From Pricia mediterranea (GTDB lineage: Bacteria; Bacteroidota; Bacteroidia; Flavobacteriales; Flavobacteriaceae): a DNA stretch of 64,000 bases. Where the stretch lies: positions 124,001 to 188,000 of the forward strand of contig NZ_JAVTTP010000002.1 of NCBI RefSeq assembly GCF_032248455.1, written 5' to 3'. This document shows, piece by piece, positions 44,554 to 53,054 of this stretch (its first letter is position 1; each line of letters starts with the position of its first letter). The translations under genes and the position numbers were made by a program. The notes beneath the pieces were generated by a model. That model did not search any database, was not told the origin of the DNA, and worked only from the letters and a program-made list of their open reading frames with translations.

Positions 44554-46095
44554 ATGAATAACATCACCATCCTCTGGGCCGACGACGAAATCGATCTTTT
44601 AAAGCCCCATATTATTTTTTTACAGGGAAAGAACTACGATGTTATTACCTGTCAAAGCGGACAGGAAGCTTTGGAGGAAATTCGAAAATCTCAAGTGGAC
44701 ATTGTTTTTTTGGATGAAAACATGCCCGGAATTTCCGGCTTGGAAACCCTCAACGAAATCAAGGTCCTTGACGCCTCGCTTCCCGTGGTGATGATTACCA
44801 AAAGTGAAGAGGAGTTTATTATGGAGGAAGCCATCGGTTCCAAGATTGCCGATTACCTGATCAAACCGGTCAATCCCAACCAAATATTATTATCCCTTAA
44901 AAAAAACCTCGACCACTCCCGGTTGGTATCCGAAAAGACGACCGCCAACTATCAACAGGAATTCCGGAAAATCGCGATGGACCTCTCCATGGTCAATTCC
45001 GTTACCGAGTGGACGGAACTCTATAAAAAACTGATCTATTGGGAACTGCGCCTGGAGGATATCGAGGACAGTGGTATGTTCGAAATCCTTGAATCCCAAA
45101 AAGCCGAAGCCAACAACCACTTCGGGAAATTCGTCGATAAAAATTATAAGGACTGGTTTGATGGCGATGGTCCGGTAATGTCACACACCCTCTTTAGGGA
45201 ATGGATCGCCCCCGAAATCGGCGACACCCCTACCCTACTCGTGGTCATCGATAACCTGCGCTATGACCAATGGTACGCCTTCGAGGATACCATTGGGTCT
45301 TTTTATAAAAAAAACAGGGAAGCGTCCTATTTTAGTATCTTGCCCACCGCGACGCAGTACGCCCGCAACGCCATATTTTCGGGACTCACACCTTCGGATA
45401 TGGAAAAACGCTATCCCGACTGGTGGAAAAACGACACCGACGAAGGCGGTAAAAACCTGTTCGAGGACAAATTTCTCGGTGCACAGATCAAGCGATTGGG
45501 ACTCGACATCCAATGGGAATACCATAAAATCAGCAGCCTGCGGCAAGGGAAACAGCTTTCGCAAAACTTTAAATCCCAAAAGGACAATGACCTGACCGTC
45601 ATCGTTTACAATTTCGTGGACATGCTGAGCCACTCGAAGACCGAGATGGAAGTCATCAAGGAACTGGCGCGCAACGATAAAGCTTATCGTTCGTTGACCC
45701 AAAGCTGGTTCAAGAATTCCCCTTTGCTAGAAATCCTACAACAAGCGCAGCAACTCGGCATGAAACTAATTATCACCACCGACCACGGCACCATCAACGT
45801 CAAACAGCCCTCAAAGGTCATCGGAGATAAGGAAACCAGTCTCAACCTGCGCTACAAGACCGGTCGCAGCCTCACCTACGAGGAGAAAGACGTGCTAGCC
45901 GCCCCGGATCCGGCGCTGATTCATCTGCCCCGCATTAACGTGAGCAGCTCCTTTATTTTCGCCAAGAACGACCTGTTCTTCGCATACCCAAACAACTACA
46001 ACCATTACGTCAGCTACTATCGCAACACCTATCAGCACGGTGGGGTATCGCTGGAAGAGATGATCATTCCGTTTGTAGTGCTGTCGCCGCGGTGA
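44554..46095 (+). CDS. porX: PorX: response regulator with PglZ-type phosphatase domain
   Basis: 513 residues. An N-terminal receiver domain has acidic Asp10-Asp11, phospho-acceptor Asp54 (VFLDENMPG), Thr82 and Lys104 (LIKPVNP). A helical linker follows, then an alkaline-phosphatase-superfamily PglZ domain (about 200-513, with VVIDNLRYDQW, NFVDMLSHSK and the metal-binding IITTDHGTINV). PorX with the kinase PorY controls type IX secretion and gliding genes in Bacteroidota, and the domain hydrolyses oligonucleotide second messengers in P. gingivalis (family knowledge). PorY is not encoded here. Confidence 0.93.
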   Translation: MNNITILWADDEIDLLKPHIIFLQGKNYDVITCQSGQEALEEIRKSQVDIVFLDENMPGISGLETLNEIKVLDASLPVVMITKSEEEFIMEEAIGSKIADYLIKPVNPNQILLSLKKNLDHSRLVSEKTTANYQQEFRKIAMDLSMVNSVTEWTELYKKLIYWELRLEDIEDSGMFEILESQKAEANNHFGKFVDKNYKDWFDGDGPVMSHTLFREWIAPEIGDTPTLLVVIDNLRYDQWYAFEDTIGSFYKKNREASYFSILPTATQYARNAIFSGLTPSDMEKRYPDWWKNDTDEGGKNLFEDKFLGAQIKRLGLDIQWEYHKISSLRQGKQLSQNFKSQKDNDLTVIVYNFVDMLSHSKTEMEVIKELARNDKAYRSLTQSWFKNSPLLEILQQAQQLGMKLIITTDHGTINVKQPSKVIGDKETSLNLRYKTGRSLTYEEKDVLAAPDPALIHLPRINVSSSFIFAKNDLFFAYPNNYNHYVSYYRNTYQHGGVSLEEMIIPFVVLSPR

Positions 46096-46182
46096 GCCTA
46101 GAGTTTCTTACCTTCGACGCTTCACCCTGAAAATTCTCAAATTGAAATTTAGATGTGGGTTCAAAAACCCCGGCCGATTGCC

Positions 46183-46190
46183 TATTTTTG
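46183..46190 (+). promoter_or_regulatory. possible -7 promoter box before a 29-residue ORF
   Basis: TATTTTTG matches TAnnTTTG exactly, 19 bases before the ATG of the small ORF at 46209. No clear -33 TTG was found. Confidence 0.35.
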
Positions 46191-46208
46191 GACCCGCCGT
46201 CGATAGAG

Positions 46209-46298
46209 ATGATGAGCGCCGCGCAACCATTCAACTCGAAAGAAAAGGTCATGGAAAAGGCATACAATAAGTTCCGAATACACGTCCAAAAAAAATAG
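46209..46298 (+). CDS. possible 29-residue basic peptide
   Basis: Two adjacent ATGs open a frame that ends in TAG. The peptide begins MMSAAQPFNSKEK and ends FRIHVQKK. It is basic, with a helical middle (EKVMEKAYNKF). It lies in the 283-base gap between porX and tsaE, behind a -7-like box. Support is limited to this; unrecognised. Confidence 0.4.
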   Translation: MMSAAQPFNSKEKVMEKAYNKFRIHVQKK

Positions 46299-46378
46299 TT
46301 ACTGCAACCACTAGGATAGTCAGTCATAAGAATGTAATTCTTTAACCGCGACAATTTTGCCCATCTTATTGTAATTCT

Positions 46379-46795
46379 ATGATTAAGAAAACTTACAAGC
46401 TTACGCAAATAGAAAAGGTAGCCCAACAAATCGTCGGGCAGGCCACGTCCAAGACCCTGTGTTTTTACGCCTCCATGGGTGCCGGGAAGACTACTTTAAT
46501 CAAGGCGATACTTCAGGAATTGGGTGCGACGGACACCGGACACAGTCCTACTTTCGGGATTGTTAACGAATACCACGATCAGAACGGTGAGCTGCTCGCC
46601 TATCATTTTGACTTTTATCGGTTAGAGGACGAGATGGAAGCTTTGGATATGGGCCTGGATGATTATTTGAACAAAGATGTTTGGATCTTTATCGAATGGC
46701 CGGAGAAAATCTCATCTTTCCTTCCTGATGATGCTACCGAAATACGAATTGAAATTATCGGCCAAGAAACAAGACATTTAGATATTGGACGGTAG
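46379..46795 (+). CDS. tsaE: tRNA threonylcarbamoyladenosine biosynthesis ATPase TsaE
   Basis: 138 residues. Walker A MGAGKTTLIKAIL, then SPTFGIVNEY, HFDFYRLEDEMEALDMGLDDYL and IEWPEKI, the complete TsaE signature. It works with TsaB and TsaD to make t6A37 in tRNAs. Follows porX, a common neighbourhood in flavobacteria. Confidence 0.94.
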   Translation: MIKKTYKLTQIEKVAQQIVGQATSKTLCFYASMGAGKTTLIKAILQELGATDTGHSPTFGIVNEYHDQNGELLAYHFDFYRLEDEMEALDMGLDDYLNKDVWIFIEWPEKISSFLPDDATEIRIEIIGQETRHLDIGR

Positions 46796-46964
46796 CCCTT
46801 ATCGAAACCGACTAGCCAAAGTAGTTTTGAGCGCTTCTTAATCAGTAAACTTACCGTCTAGACCGCCTTATTTTTTATTGTCCACTTTTCGATGAACGGA
46901 GAACTTTTCGACGAAATGAGCTATTTTTCAGATAAAATGTCAGATTTTATGGACAAAAAGTATG

Positions 46965-46992
46965 TTTGCAAAGTACATTTTATCTATTTTTG
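46965..46992 (+). promoter_or_regulatory. promoter of the repeat lipoprotein gene
   Basis: TTTG (46965-46968), 16 bases, TATTTTTG (46985-46992); TATGTTTG at 46961-46968 is itself a second TAnnTTTG match. The ATG follows at 47028. The spacing is slightly short of the usual 19. Confidence 0.5.
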
Positions 46993-47027
46993 TACATATA
47001 ACTAAATAATTAACCAAAAACCCCATT

Positions 47028-47309
47028 ATGAAAAAAGTCGTATTCGGCCTTATGGCATGTGCAACCCTTTCAATCGTATCCTGTGAAACTGCGGACACCG
47101 CTTCAGATGATCAGTTGTATGAGCATGGTGTTGACAAGACCCAGTTGATCAACGGTGACAAGAAGAACAGCTTCGTGGACAAGACCCAGTTGATCAACGG
47201 TGACAAGAAGAACAGCTTCGTGGACAAGACCCAGTTGATCAACGGTGACAAAAAGAGTTTTGTTGACAAAACTCAGTTAATCAACGGGGACAAGAAACGG
47301 GGCAAGTAG
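47028..47309 (+). CDS. small lipoprotein made of tandem DKTQLINGDKK repeats
   Basis: 93 residues. A lipoprotein signal (MKKVVFGLMACATLSIVSC) puts the lipidated Cys at position 19. A short linker leads into four copies of VDKTQLINGDKK, separated by NSF, NSF and SF, ending KKRGK. No other domain is present, so the mature protein is nearly all repeat and rich in Lys/Asp/Asn. Its own promoter (46965-46992) and terminator (47333-47358) make it a well-defined single-gene unit. I do not recognise the repeat. It may be a surface, adhesion or ligand-binding peptide, or a processed precursor; nothing decides between them. Confidence 0.85.
   Translation: MKKVVFGLMACATLSIVSCETADTASDDQLYEHGVDKTQLINGDKKNSFVDKTQLINGDKKNSFVDKTQLINGDKKSFVDKTQLINGDKKRGK
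47130..47306 (+). repeat. tandem coding repeat, units of 45, 45, 42 and about 40 bases
   Basis: Units 47130-47174 and 47175-47219 are nearly identical at nucleotide level; the third (47220-47261) and fourth (47262-47306) carry silent changes (AAAACTCAGTTAATC for AAGACCCAGTTGATC). Recent duplication of the first two units is implied, and copy number may vary between strains. Confidence 0.9.
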
Positions 47310-47332
47310 TATTTCTCGTAAGTTTTTTTAGA

Positions 47333-47358
47333 GGGCAATCATAAATTGCCCTTTTTTT
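47333..47358 (+). terminator. rho-independent terminator of the repeat lipoprotein gene
   Basis: GGGCAAT (47333-47339), loop CATAA, ATTGCCC (47345-47351), then seven T. Confidence 0.9.
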
Positions 47359-47401
47359 CGTTAACATTCTATCGGTTTCACTTATTTAAGTAATTGCTGG
47401 A

Positions 47402-48145
47402 ATGAAAATTGAGTCTAAAGAAATAAGAATTAAATTTAAAAAGAGGATTGTACTGGAGTCCTTCGTTGCGATTTTAATCCTTGTTTCGCCATTTGTCTTC
47501 AAACTTCACGAATTTGTATCAAGCAATCCAAATGCTACAATCGATGTTTTGGGCATTACTATAACCAAAAATGGTTTTCCGAATATCAATGTCTATGTTT
47601 GGTTTTTGTTGGGGAAACTCGTTCCCCTTTACCTCTTATTGATTTGGTTTTTAACCTGTAGGCATTGGTGGTATCACATCATCTTGATTCCCATTTTAAT
47701 GTATGGGTTTCAAATTTTCGAAGGAGTGATTTCCGATGATAATTTCATTGATACCGACAACATTCTATGGCTCCTACCGTTTTGTATGATCCTTGTGCCC
47801 GTCGTTTATTTTATCCGAATCAAACTATACGACAAATACGTCCACGGCATTGATTTAGAGGCCATGGAAGACGAACTTAGAAAACTAAAGGAAAAACAGG
47901 ATAATGATCATGAGGATTCCAAAACCGGATCCACAAGTACTACCTCAACCATATCCACCAGCGATACACGGGAAAACCTGATTACCAAATCTTCTGCACA
48001 AACCCCTTCCCCTTCAACTTCGATAACATCCGAAGAAACTGGCTATAAATCCTTTTCGGAAAAAATCAACGAAAAGCTTTCTACCCGTAAACTGGAATCC
48101 CAATTCAAGCAGTTGCAGAATCAGTTGAGCGATTGGAGCCACTAA
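47402..48145 (+). CDS. hypothetical four-helix membrane protein with Ser/Thr-rich tail
   Basis: 247 residues. Four hydrophobic segments (about 15-33, 57-78, 86-103 and 116-137), a charged helix (MEDELRKLKEKQDND), a Ser/Thr-rich low-complexity stretch (about 175-220) and a final charged helix (KLESQFKQLQNQL). No family recognised. It follows the repeat lipoprotein but is separated by that gene's terminator, so it probably has its own promoter. It contains GC-poor codons compared with ald downstream. Confidence 0.65.
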   Translation: MKIESKEIRIKFKKRIVLESFVAILILVSPFVFKLHEFVSSNPNATIDVLGITITKNGFPNINVYVWFLLGKLVPLYLLLIWFLTCRHWWYHIILIPILMYGFQIFEGVISDDNFIDTDNILWLLPFCMILVPVVYFIRIKLYDKYVHGIDLEAMEDELRKLKEKQDNDHEDSKTGSTSTTSTISTSDTRENLITKSSAQTPSPSTSITSEETGYKSFSEKINEKLSTRKLESQFKQLQNQLSDWSH

Positions 48146-48424
48146 CGATAATAGGTACAATAGGGTAGGCTTCGCGTAACAGAAGATTATAGCAATTGTT
48201 CGTTTGCCATCGAACGCTTTAAGCTATCACGATCAATAGGGGTGCTCATATCGCATCCTTCCTCTCGCTTCCATTTTTCGATATGTAGTATTCCTCAAAA
48301 AATTGTAATTTTACTTTCCAACGCAGGCCTTTGATCAATAATTATCAATCTTGGGCACTGACAATGGGTACCGCGATCAAGAGTTTCACCGATTTTCAAT
48401 CATACTACTGGAACATTCAATTCT

Positions 48425-49624
48425 ATGAACCAAACTGCCAGTCCCTTTAGCAAACAACAATTAATTCCGCAAGAGGAGACTTTGGAAGTCTTTAAGCAAA
48501 AAAGCGAGCTGTTCATAGGTCTTCCTAAAGAAAATCATTATCAGGAACAACGGATCTGCCTTACTCCCGATGCCGTTCAGGCCATCACCTCGAACGGTCA
48601 CCGGGTGCTGATCGAGGCGGGCGCGGGCGAAGGCGCCCATTTTTCCGATCTCGATTATACCGATGCGGGGGCTGAAATTACAAGAGACACTAAAAAGGTA
48701 TTCTCCTGTCCCTTACTGCTCAAGGTCGAGCCGCCCACCCTTTCGGAAATCGAAATGATAAACCCGCAAGCCACCATCATATCCGCCCTACAGCTCAAGA
48801 CCCAGAACAAAACGTATTTTGAAAAAATGGCCAAAAAGAGGGTTACCGCAGTGGCCTTCGAATATATACGTGATCGTGACGGAAAATATCCTGCCGTACG
48901 TTCCCTAAGCGAGATAGCGGGAATTTCATCGGTGCTGATCGCAGCTGAGACCATGTCGGCCACCAATGATGGGAAGGGTCTCATGTTCGGTAATATCAGC
49001 GGTGTGCCTCCGGTTGAAGTTGTCATAATAGGTGCCGGCACGGTGGGGGAATTTGCGGCCAGATCCGCATTGGGCCTAGGCGCAAACGTCAAGATATTCG
49101 ATAATTCGTTGACCATGTTGAGAAACCTGCAGGCCAACTTGCGTCAGACCGTCTATACCTCTACCCTGCAGCCTAAAAATCTCTTGAAAGCCCTACGCCG
49201 CTGTGATGTGGCCATCGGTGCCATGCGTGGAAAGGATCGAACGCCCGTCATAGTGGATAAGACGATGGTCGAAAAAATGAAAAAAGGGGCAGTCATCGTC
49301 GATGTCAGTATCGATATGGGAGGCTGTTTCGAGACTAGTGAGATAACAACACACAACAAACCTACCATGGAGAAATATGGAGTGATTCACTATGGGGTTC
49401 CCAATATCCCCTCCCGCTATCCGAAGACGGCTACCATCTCTATCAGTAATATCTTTACCCCCTATTTGCTGGAACTGGGTGAGAACGGGGGACTCGAAAA
49501 CTCACTTCGTTTTGACAAAGGCCTGCGAAACGGACTCTACATGTACCACGGGATTCTCACCAACAAGACCGTTGGCGAATGGTTCGACCTGCAGTACAGC
49601 GATATCAATTTCTTGATTTTTTAA
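48425..49624 (+). CDS. ald: alanine dehydrogenase
   Basis: 399 residues of the AlaDH/PNT family. An N-terminal GLPKENHYQEQRICLTPDAV carries the substrate Arg and Lys-type contacts, with EAGAGEGAHFSDLDY following. The NAD-binding IIGAGTVGEFAARSALGLGA lies near residue 200, and GAMRGKDRTPVIV and SIDMGGCFETS occur later. Reversible oxidative deamination of alanine to pyruvate. The N-terminal 30 residues are longer than in Bacillus Ald. The 279-base gap before it shows no recognised element. Confidence 0.9.
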   Translation: MNQTASPFSKQQLIPQEETLEVFKQKSELFIGLPKENHYQEQRICLTPDAVQAITSNGHRVLIEAGAGEGAHFSDLDYTDAGAEITRDTKKVFSCPLLLKVEPPTLSEIEMINPQATIISALQLKTQNKTYFEKMAKKRVTAVAFEYIRDRDGKYPAVRSLSEIAGISSVLIAAETMSATNDGKGLMFGNISGVPPVEVVIIGAGTVGEFAARSALGLGANVKIFDNSLTMLRNLQANLRQTVYTSTLQPKNLLKALRRCDVAIGAMRGKDRTPVIVDKTMVEKMKKGAVIVDVSIDMGGCFETSEITTHNKPTMEKYGVIHYGVPNIPSRYPKTATISISNIFTPYLLELGENGGLENSLRFDKGLRNGLYMYHGILTNKTVGEWFDLQYSDINFLIF

Positions 49625-49656
49625 AAAAAAGGAGGCCATAGCAGCCTCCCGTTTTT
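49623..49656. terminator. bidirectional terminator between ald and tssD
   Basis: GGAGGC (49631-49636), loop CATAGCA, GCCTCC (49644-49649), with A-run on one side and T-run on the other, so it can stop both converging transcripts. Confidence 0.85.
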
Positions 49657-49679
49657 AAAAATGTGCGTGATCGGAAGCA

Positions 49680-50069
49680 CTAAATCACCCAATCGTTCGT
49701 ATGCATTCCTCCCCCGCAGGACATTTCCTTGGCAGAAAGTGTAAAAGTTTCCGTCAGTGGATTTTTTCCCGTCGAGTCAAAATTTTCTTTGTATTTGACC
49801 ATGTAGGCCTCGGTCAATTTGAGTTCTTTAAGGGTGGCGTCAGTGTCCCTTTTGGCAAAGACAACGCTACCGTCCTTTTTTCCGAAATTATCGGTCATCA
49901 ACTCAAAAAGAGCCGTATCGCCGGTAGATTCCACGGTAAGGGTCACTCTACCGCCCCGTGTTACGGAGGAGGGTCTTCCGGTCGGATCTACTTCTTGGTT
50001 CAGGTCATAGGAGCAATGAAGCACTTTGTACTCCTTTCCTCCTAGTTTCAACTTGGTTTTAAAAGACAT
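49680..50069 (-). CDS. tssD: T6SS tube protein TssD (Hcp), Bacteroidota type
   Basis: 129 residues from ATG 50069 (MSFKTKLKLGGKEYKVLHCSYDLNQEVD), the usual start of the Bacteroidota TssD family; the frame runs 7 codons further. The recognisable TGRPSSVTRGGRVTLTVEST segment and C-terminal tail (NDWVI) are present. It forms hexameric rings that stack into the inner tube of the contractile system. Convergent with ald, divergent in orientation from the rest of the T6SS genes except the PKD gene. Confidence 0.88.
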   Translation of the reverse strand: MSFKTKLKLGGKEYKVLHCSYDLNQEVDPTGRPSSVTRGGRVTLTVESTGDTALFELMTDNFGKKDGSVVFAKRDTDATLKELKLTEAYMVKYKENFDSTGKNPLTETFTLSAKEMSCGGGMHTNDWVI

Positions 50070-50354
50070 AATGCAATGGTTTTGTGGCAAATACTGCCGG
50101 ATTAAATATATATAACGTCATAAAAGACAATTCTAAATTATTAAATTGGCATAAGAGAATTCTTTCTTTTCGATAAGCTGCCAAATTCTGATCCCATTTT
50201 CGACAAACGGCCTTAAACCTTCTCTTTCATCGATGTTTCGAGCGGTCATTTACCTCTAAATGTAAGAACGGACGAGAACAAAATTTGTTTATTTTAAAGC
50301 CGGGCTACCCATATTTACATTATTTAAAACAGTCGCTTTGCAGGAGCCCCAATC

Positions 50355-51395
50355 TCAAAACTTCTTCCAAAACAATCCCTTCCTGGTTCGCATATCAACG
50401 GTCATACTCTTGACGCAGCCCGTTTTTTTATCGCGTACCAACTTGATGCCGTTCAGTTCGAGCTTGACATCCCTTATTGTGTTAAAGAATTCGCTTACGG
50501 TAAACCGATCCCCTGTCTTGTTAAAAACTGGTATATTGCTGTAGCAGAAATAATTGCGGATAGTGGTATCGTCTATTCTTCGGTTGGAATAGTCCGCACA
50601 GAGCTGTTGTAACTGGTGTTCCGAAACATCGATACGGTTTATTTTTTCCGCTTCTTTTCTTCTTTTTTCTTTTTCCTCTTTTCGGCTTTCGGCGATAGGT
50701 TTATCAATAATTTGCTGCCTTAAAACGGTTTCTATCGGGTCGGTCCTACGCATAATATTTCTTGCTTTGCGTTTCTTTTCGACCGGCAAAACGGTAATAC
50801 GCTGCTTGGCCTCATGTAAGCGGTCATCGTTTACTACAAGCAAAACCGTCTTTTCGCCCGGTTGCTTATAAGTGTACTGCACTACTCGGTCTCTCCCGTC
50901 AATATCCGTGGTTTCCCCGAAACTCCATTGCCACTCTTTGGCAAACTTGGAGTCGTTGGCAAATTCGACCTGATCTCCTACCCGCACGTATTTTGGCAGT
51001 ATGATGTTGGGAATCAACTCGGGATCCTTACGAATTCTTTGTTTCTCGATTACGATATCCTTAGTGGCCATACACTGGCCGTTCATCCGTAGCGAAATCG
51101 TGTATTTTCCAGGTTGGGCAAACCGATGCACTACATCGGAGCGATGTGCCGTAGCAGTGCTGTCACCGAAATTCCACTGCCACTCTACTCCCGAGATGTC
51201 GGTACTCTTGAACTCGATAAGGTCTTCTACCGTATAAGATTCGGAGACCACTTCAAAGCCGACATCGGAACAATCGACACTAGAGTTTATCTTGAACGAT
51301 AATAACGTCAATGCGACCAAAAAGAATACTAAAAAAGTAATATATACGTTTCGGTCAAAGTGGGATTTTGTTTTATAAAATCGTTTATGGGCCAT
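50355..51395 (-). CDS. membrane-anchored PKD-domain protein of the T6SS locus
   Basis: 346 residues. One N-terminal membrane helix (VYITFLVFFLVALTLLSF, about 17-34), then two PKD-type domains. Marks of the first are VEWQWNFGDST and HRFAQPGKYTISLRM, of the second EWQWSFGETTDIDGR and YTYKQPGEKTVLLVV. A Lys/Arg/Glu-rich helix (about 205-245) and a C-terminal domain without a recognised family follow. PKD proteins occur beside T6SS-iii genes in flavobacteria, and it could be one of the accessory Tss proteins (P to R); I cannot say which. Its start overlaps that of the divergent NlpC/P60 gene (CATG). Confidence 0.72.
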   Translation of the reverse strand: MAHKRFYKTKSHFDRNVYITFLVFFLVALTLLSFKINSSVDCSDVGFEVVSESYTVEDLIEFKSTDISGVEWQWNFGDSTATAHRSDVVHRFAQPGKYTISLRMNGQCMATKDIVIEKQRIRKDPELIPNIILPKYVRVGDQVEFANDSKFAKEWQWSFGETTDIDGRDRVVQYTYKQPGEKTVLLVVNDDRLHEAKQRITVLPVEKKRKARNIMRRTDPIETVLRQQIIDKPIAESRKEEKEKRRKEAEKINRIDVSEHQLQQLCADYSNRRIDDTTIRNYFCYSNIPVFNKTGDRFTVSEFFNTIRDVKLELNGIKLVRDKKTGCVKSMTVDMRTRKGLFWKKF

Positions 51396-52032
51396 GAAAT
51401 TAAAACTAATGTTTCTTCTTGTTATTGTACTTTCAGGTTCATGTGCAAAAAAAAACTATAAAAAGACAGATTATTCCTATTATAAACGAGAGATCACCAA
51501 GCTTAGGAATTCCGAGAAAAAAAACATCCGACCACAAAAGGAAACAAGCTCCGGTCCGGTAACCGATGCATCCGCCAGAATACAATATCTAAGTCCGGAA
51601 GAAAAAAAGAAATTCGCGACCTTGTTGCGGATTTCGGAGGACTCCCTAACCAACGAAAAACTATACGCAGCGATAACCAAATGGTTGGAGACTCCCTATC
51701 GATGGGGCGGCACATCGCCTGACGGGGTGGATTGCTCTTCGTTAACGCAACAGATCTATGAGGAAGTCTATGACAAGGAGATTCCCCGAACCTCGTTGCA
51801 GCAGTTCTATTTCGACACCCGGGCCCAGTTCAAAAACCAAGACTATTTAAAGGAAGGGGATCTGGTATTTTTCAGACTACGCTTCCAGGATGAAATTGTA
51901 TCCCACGTGGGCATATACCTCCAAAATGGGAAATTTTTGGGTTCTAACTCCCCCCGCGGCGTTGAAATCACTGATTTGGATACCCCGTATTGGCAAGATA
52001 AATATGTGGCCAGTGCCAGGCTGTTGAAGTAA
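51394..52032 (+). CDS. NlpC/P60 lipoprotein endopeptidase of the T6SS locus
   Basis: 212 residues. The lipoprotein signal MKLKLMFLLVIVLSGSC puts Cys17 at the membrane. The C40 peptidase domain (about 95-212) has the catalytic Cys in WGGTSPDGVDCSSLTQQI and His in DEIVSHVGIYLQNG. It should cut peptidoglycan stem peptides. Beside tssG/tssN genes it may open the wall for the secretion apparatus or act in housekeeping (inferred). Its ATG overlaps the ATG of the reverse PKD gene. Confidence 0.85.
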   Translation: MKLKLMFLLVIVLSGSCAKKNYKKTDYSYYKREITKLRNSEKKNIRPQKETSSGPVTDASARIQYLSPEEKKKFATLLRISEDSLTNEKLYAAITKWLETPYRWGGTSPDGVDCSSLTQQIYEEVYDKEIPRTSLQQFYFDTRAQFKNQDYLKEGDLVFFRLRFQDEIVSHVGIYLQNGKFLGSNSPRGVEITDLDTPYWQDKYVASARLLK

Positions 52033-52139
52033 TGCGAAGCCGAATATCCTGAAGTGCCACGCATCAAAGGTCAATGCCCTCGTTAGAACGGACATATACC
52101 AATGGAAAATGAACCAGTACTTCGAATCGTAACTAAAAA

Positions 52140-53048
52140 ATGAAACAAAAAAATTGCAATCCTCCGATTCGACAACAGGTACTTGAACTGGGTTTCGATC
52201 TAAAGGCTGAACTCTTTGCTGCCCGTCTTATGGAGAACGAAGTGGACTTAAACCTTAACATGACCGATTATTTTAAACGCGGTTTTAGTAAAGACATCAC
52301 CCATATCGAGGAAGCCAACGAAGACAACAAAGTTGAAGTTCACCTCAGCCGCCGCAGTTTCTATGACATCTTTCCTGAGCGGTTTTTCCATTCCCCAAAC
52401 GGCAGCACCACTTTAGTAAAGACCATGGTCGCCAATTATAAAAATCGAAAACTGGAGGAAGAACAGGTGCGGAAATTTTTCAAGCCGCTGGAAACGGAAT
52501 TTTTTCTACATAGGGTTGCCATCGAAAATGAAGAAGACCAGATCTTTCGGTCGCTTGACGGTACTGCCCTCGCCGAACTCCTCCGTACTCTTTGGAAGCT
52601 CGATACTCGAATTCCTGAAAAAACTGCTGTGAAAATTATAAAGACAATGCCCCTTTTGTACAAGATTGCAGGCAATTTACCGTTGATACAAAAGGTATTG
52701 GAAAATATTATCGATGAAGAAGTTACTGTAGGGCAGGAGTATGCCTGTGTCGCGCATCAACCTGAAGATGCCCCGTGGCAGCTGGGTGTTAACATGGCGA
52801 TATCGGGACCATCGCAGAGCTTTCTTCCAAAGTATAGGTTTACTATGACTGAGATCTCACGGCCCGAAGCCATTGAAGACTATCTGCCGGACGGAAAAAT
52901 AAGCGCAGCTGTCCGATTTTTTCTAGAACACACCCTGCCTTTCGAAAGTGAATTTGAAATCGATTTTACAATCCCAGAAGCAAAAAGACAATTTACACTT
53001 GGCAGTAAAGTCTACGAAGGCAGGCTCGATATTTCGTCTACAATTTAA
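52140..53048 (+). CDS. tssG: probable T6SS baseplate protein TssG
   Basis: 302 residues. The order (before tssN and tssK) and the segments LSRRSFYDIFPERFFHSP and QVLELGFDLKAELFAARLMENEVDL resemble the flavobacterial TssG proteins. TssG bridges TssK to the baseplate wedge with TssF and TssE. The assignment rests on context and general resemblance. Confidence 0.6.
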   Translation: MKQKNCNPPIRQQVLELGFDLKAELFAARLMENEVDLNLNMTDYFKRGFSKDITHIEEANEDNKVEVHLSRRSFYDIFPERFFHSPNGSTTLVKTMVANYKNRKLEEEQVRKFFKPLETEFFLHRVAIENEEDQIFRSLDGTALAELLRTLWKLDTRIPEKTAVKIIKTMPLLYKIAGNLPLIQKVLENIIDEEVTVGQEYACVAHQPEDAPWQLGVNMAISGPSQSFLPKYRFTMTEISRPEAIEDYLPDGKISAAVRFFLEHTLPFESEFEIDFTIPEAKRQFTLGSKVYEGRLDISSTI

Positions 53049-53054
53049 CCTATT

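Noticed and set aside
47130-47306. CRISPR array
   Set aside because: The repeats are contiguous, have no unique spacers and lie inside a signal-peptide-bearing reading frame; they encode peptide repeats.
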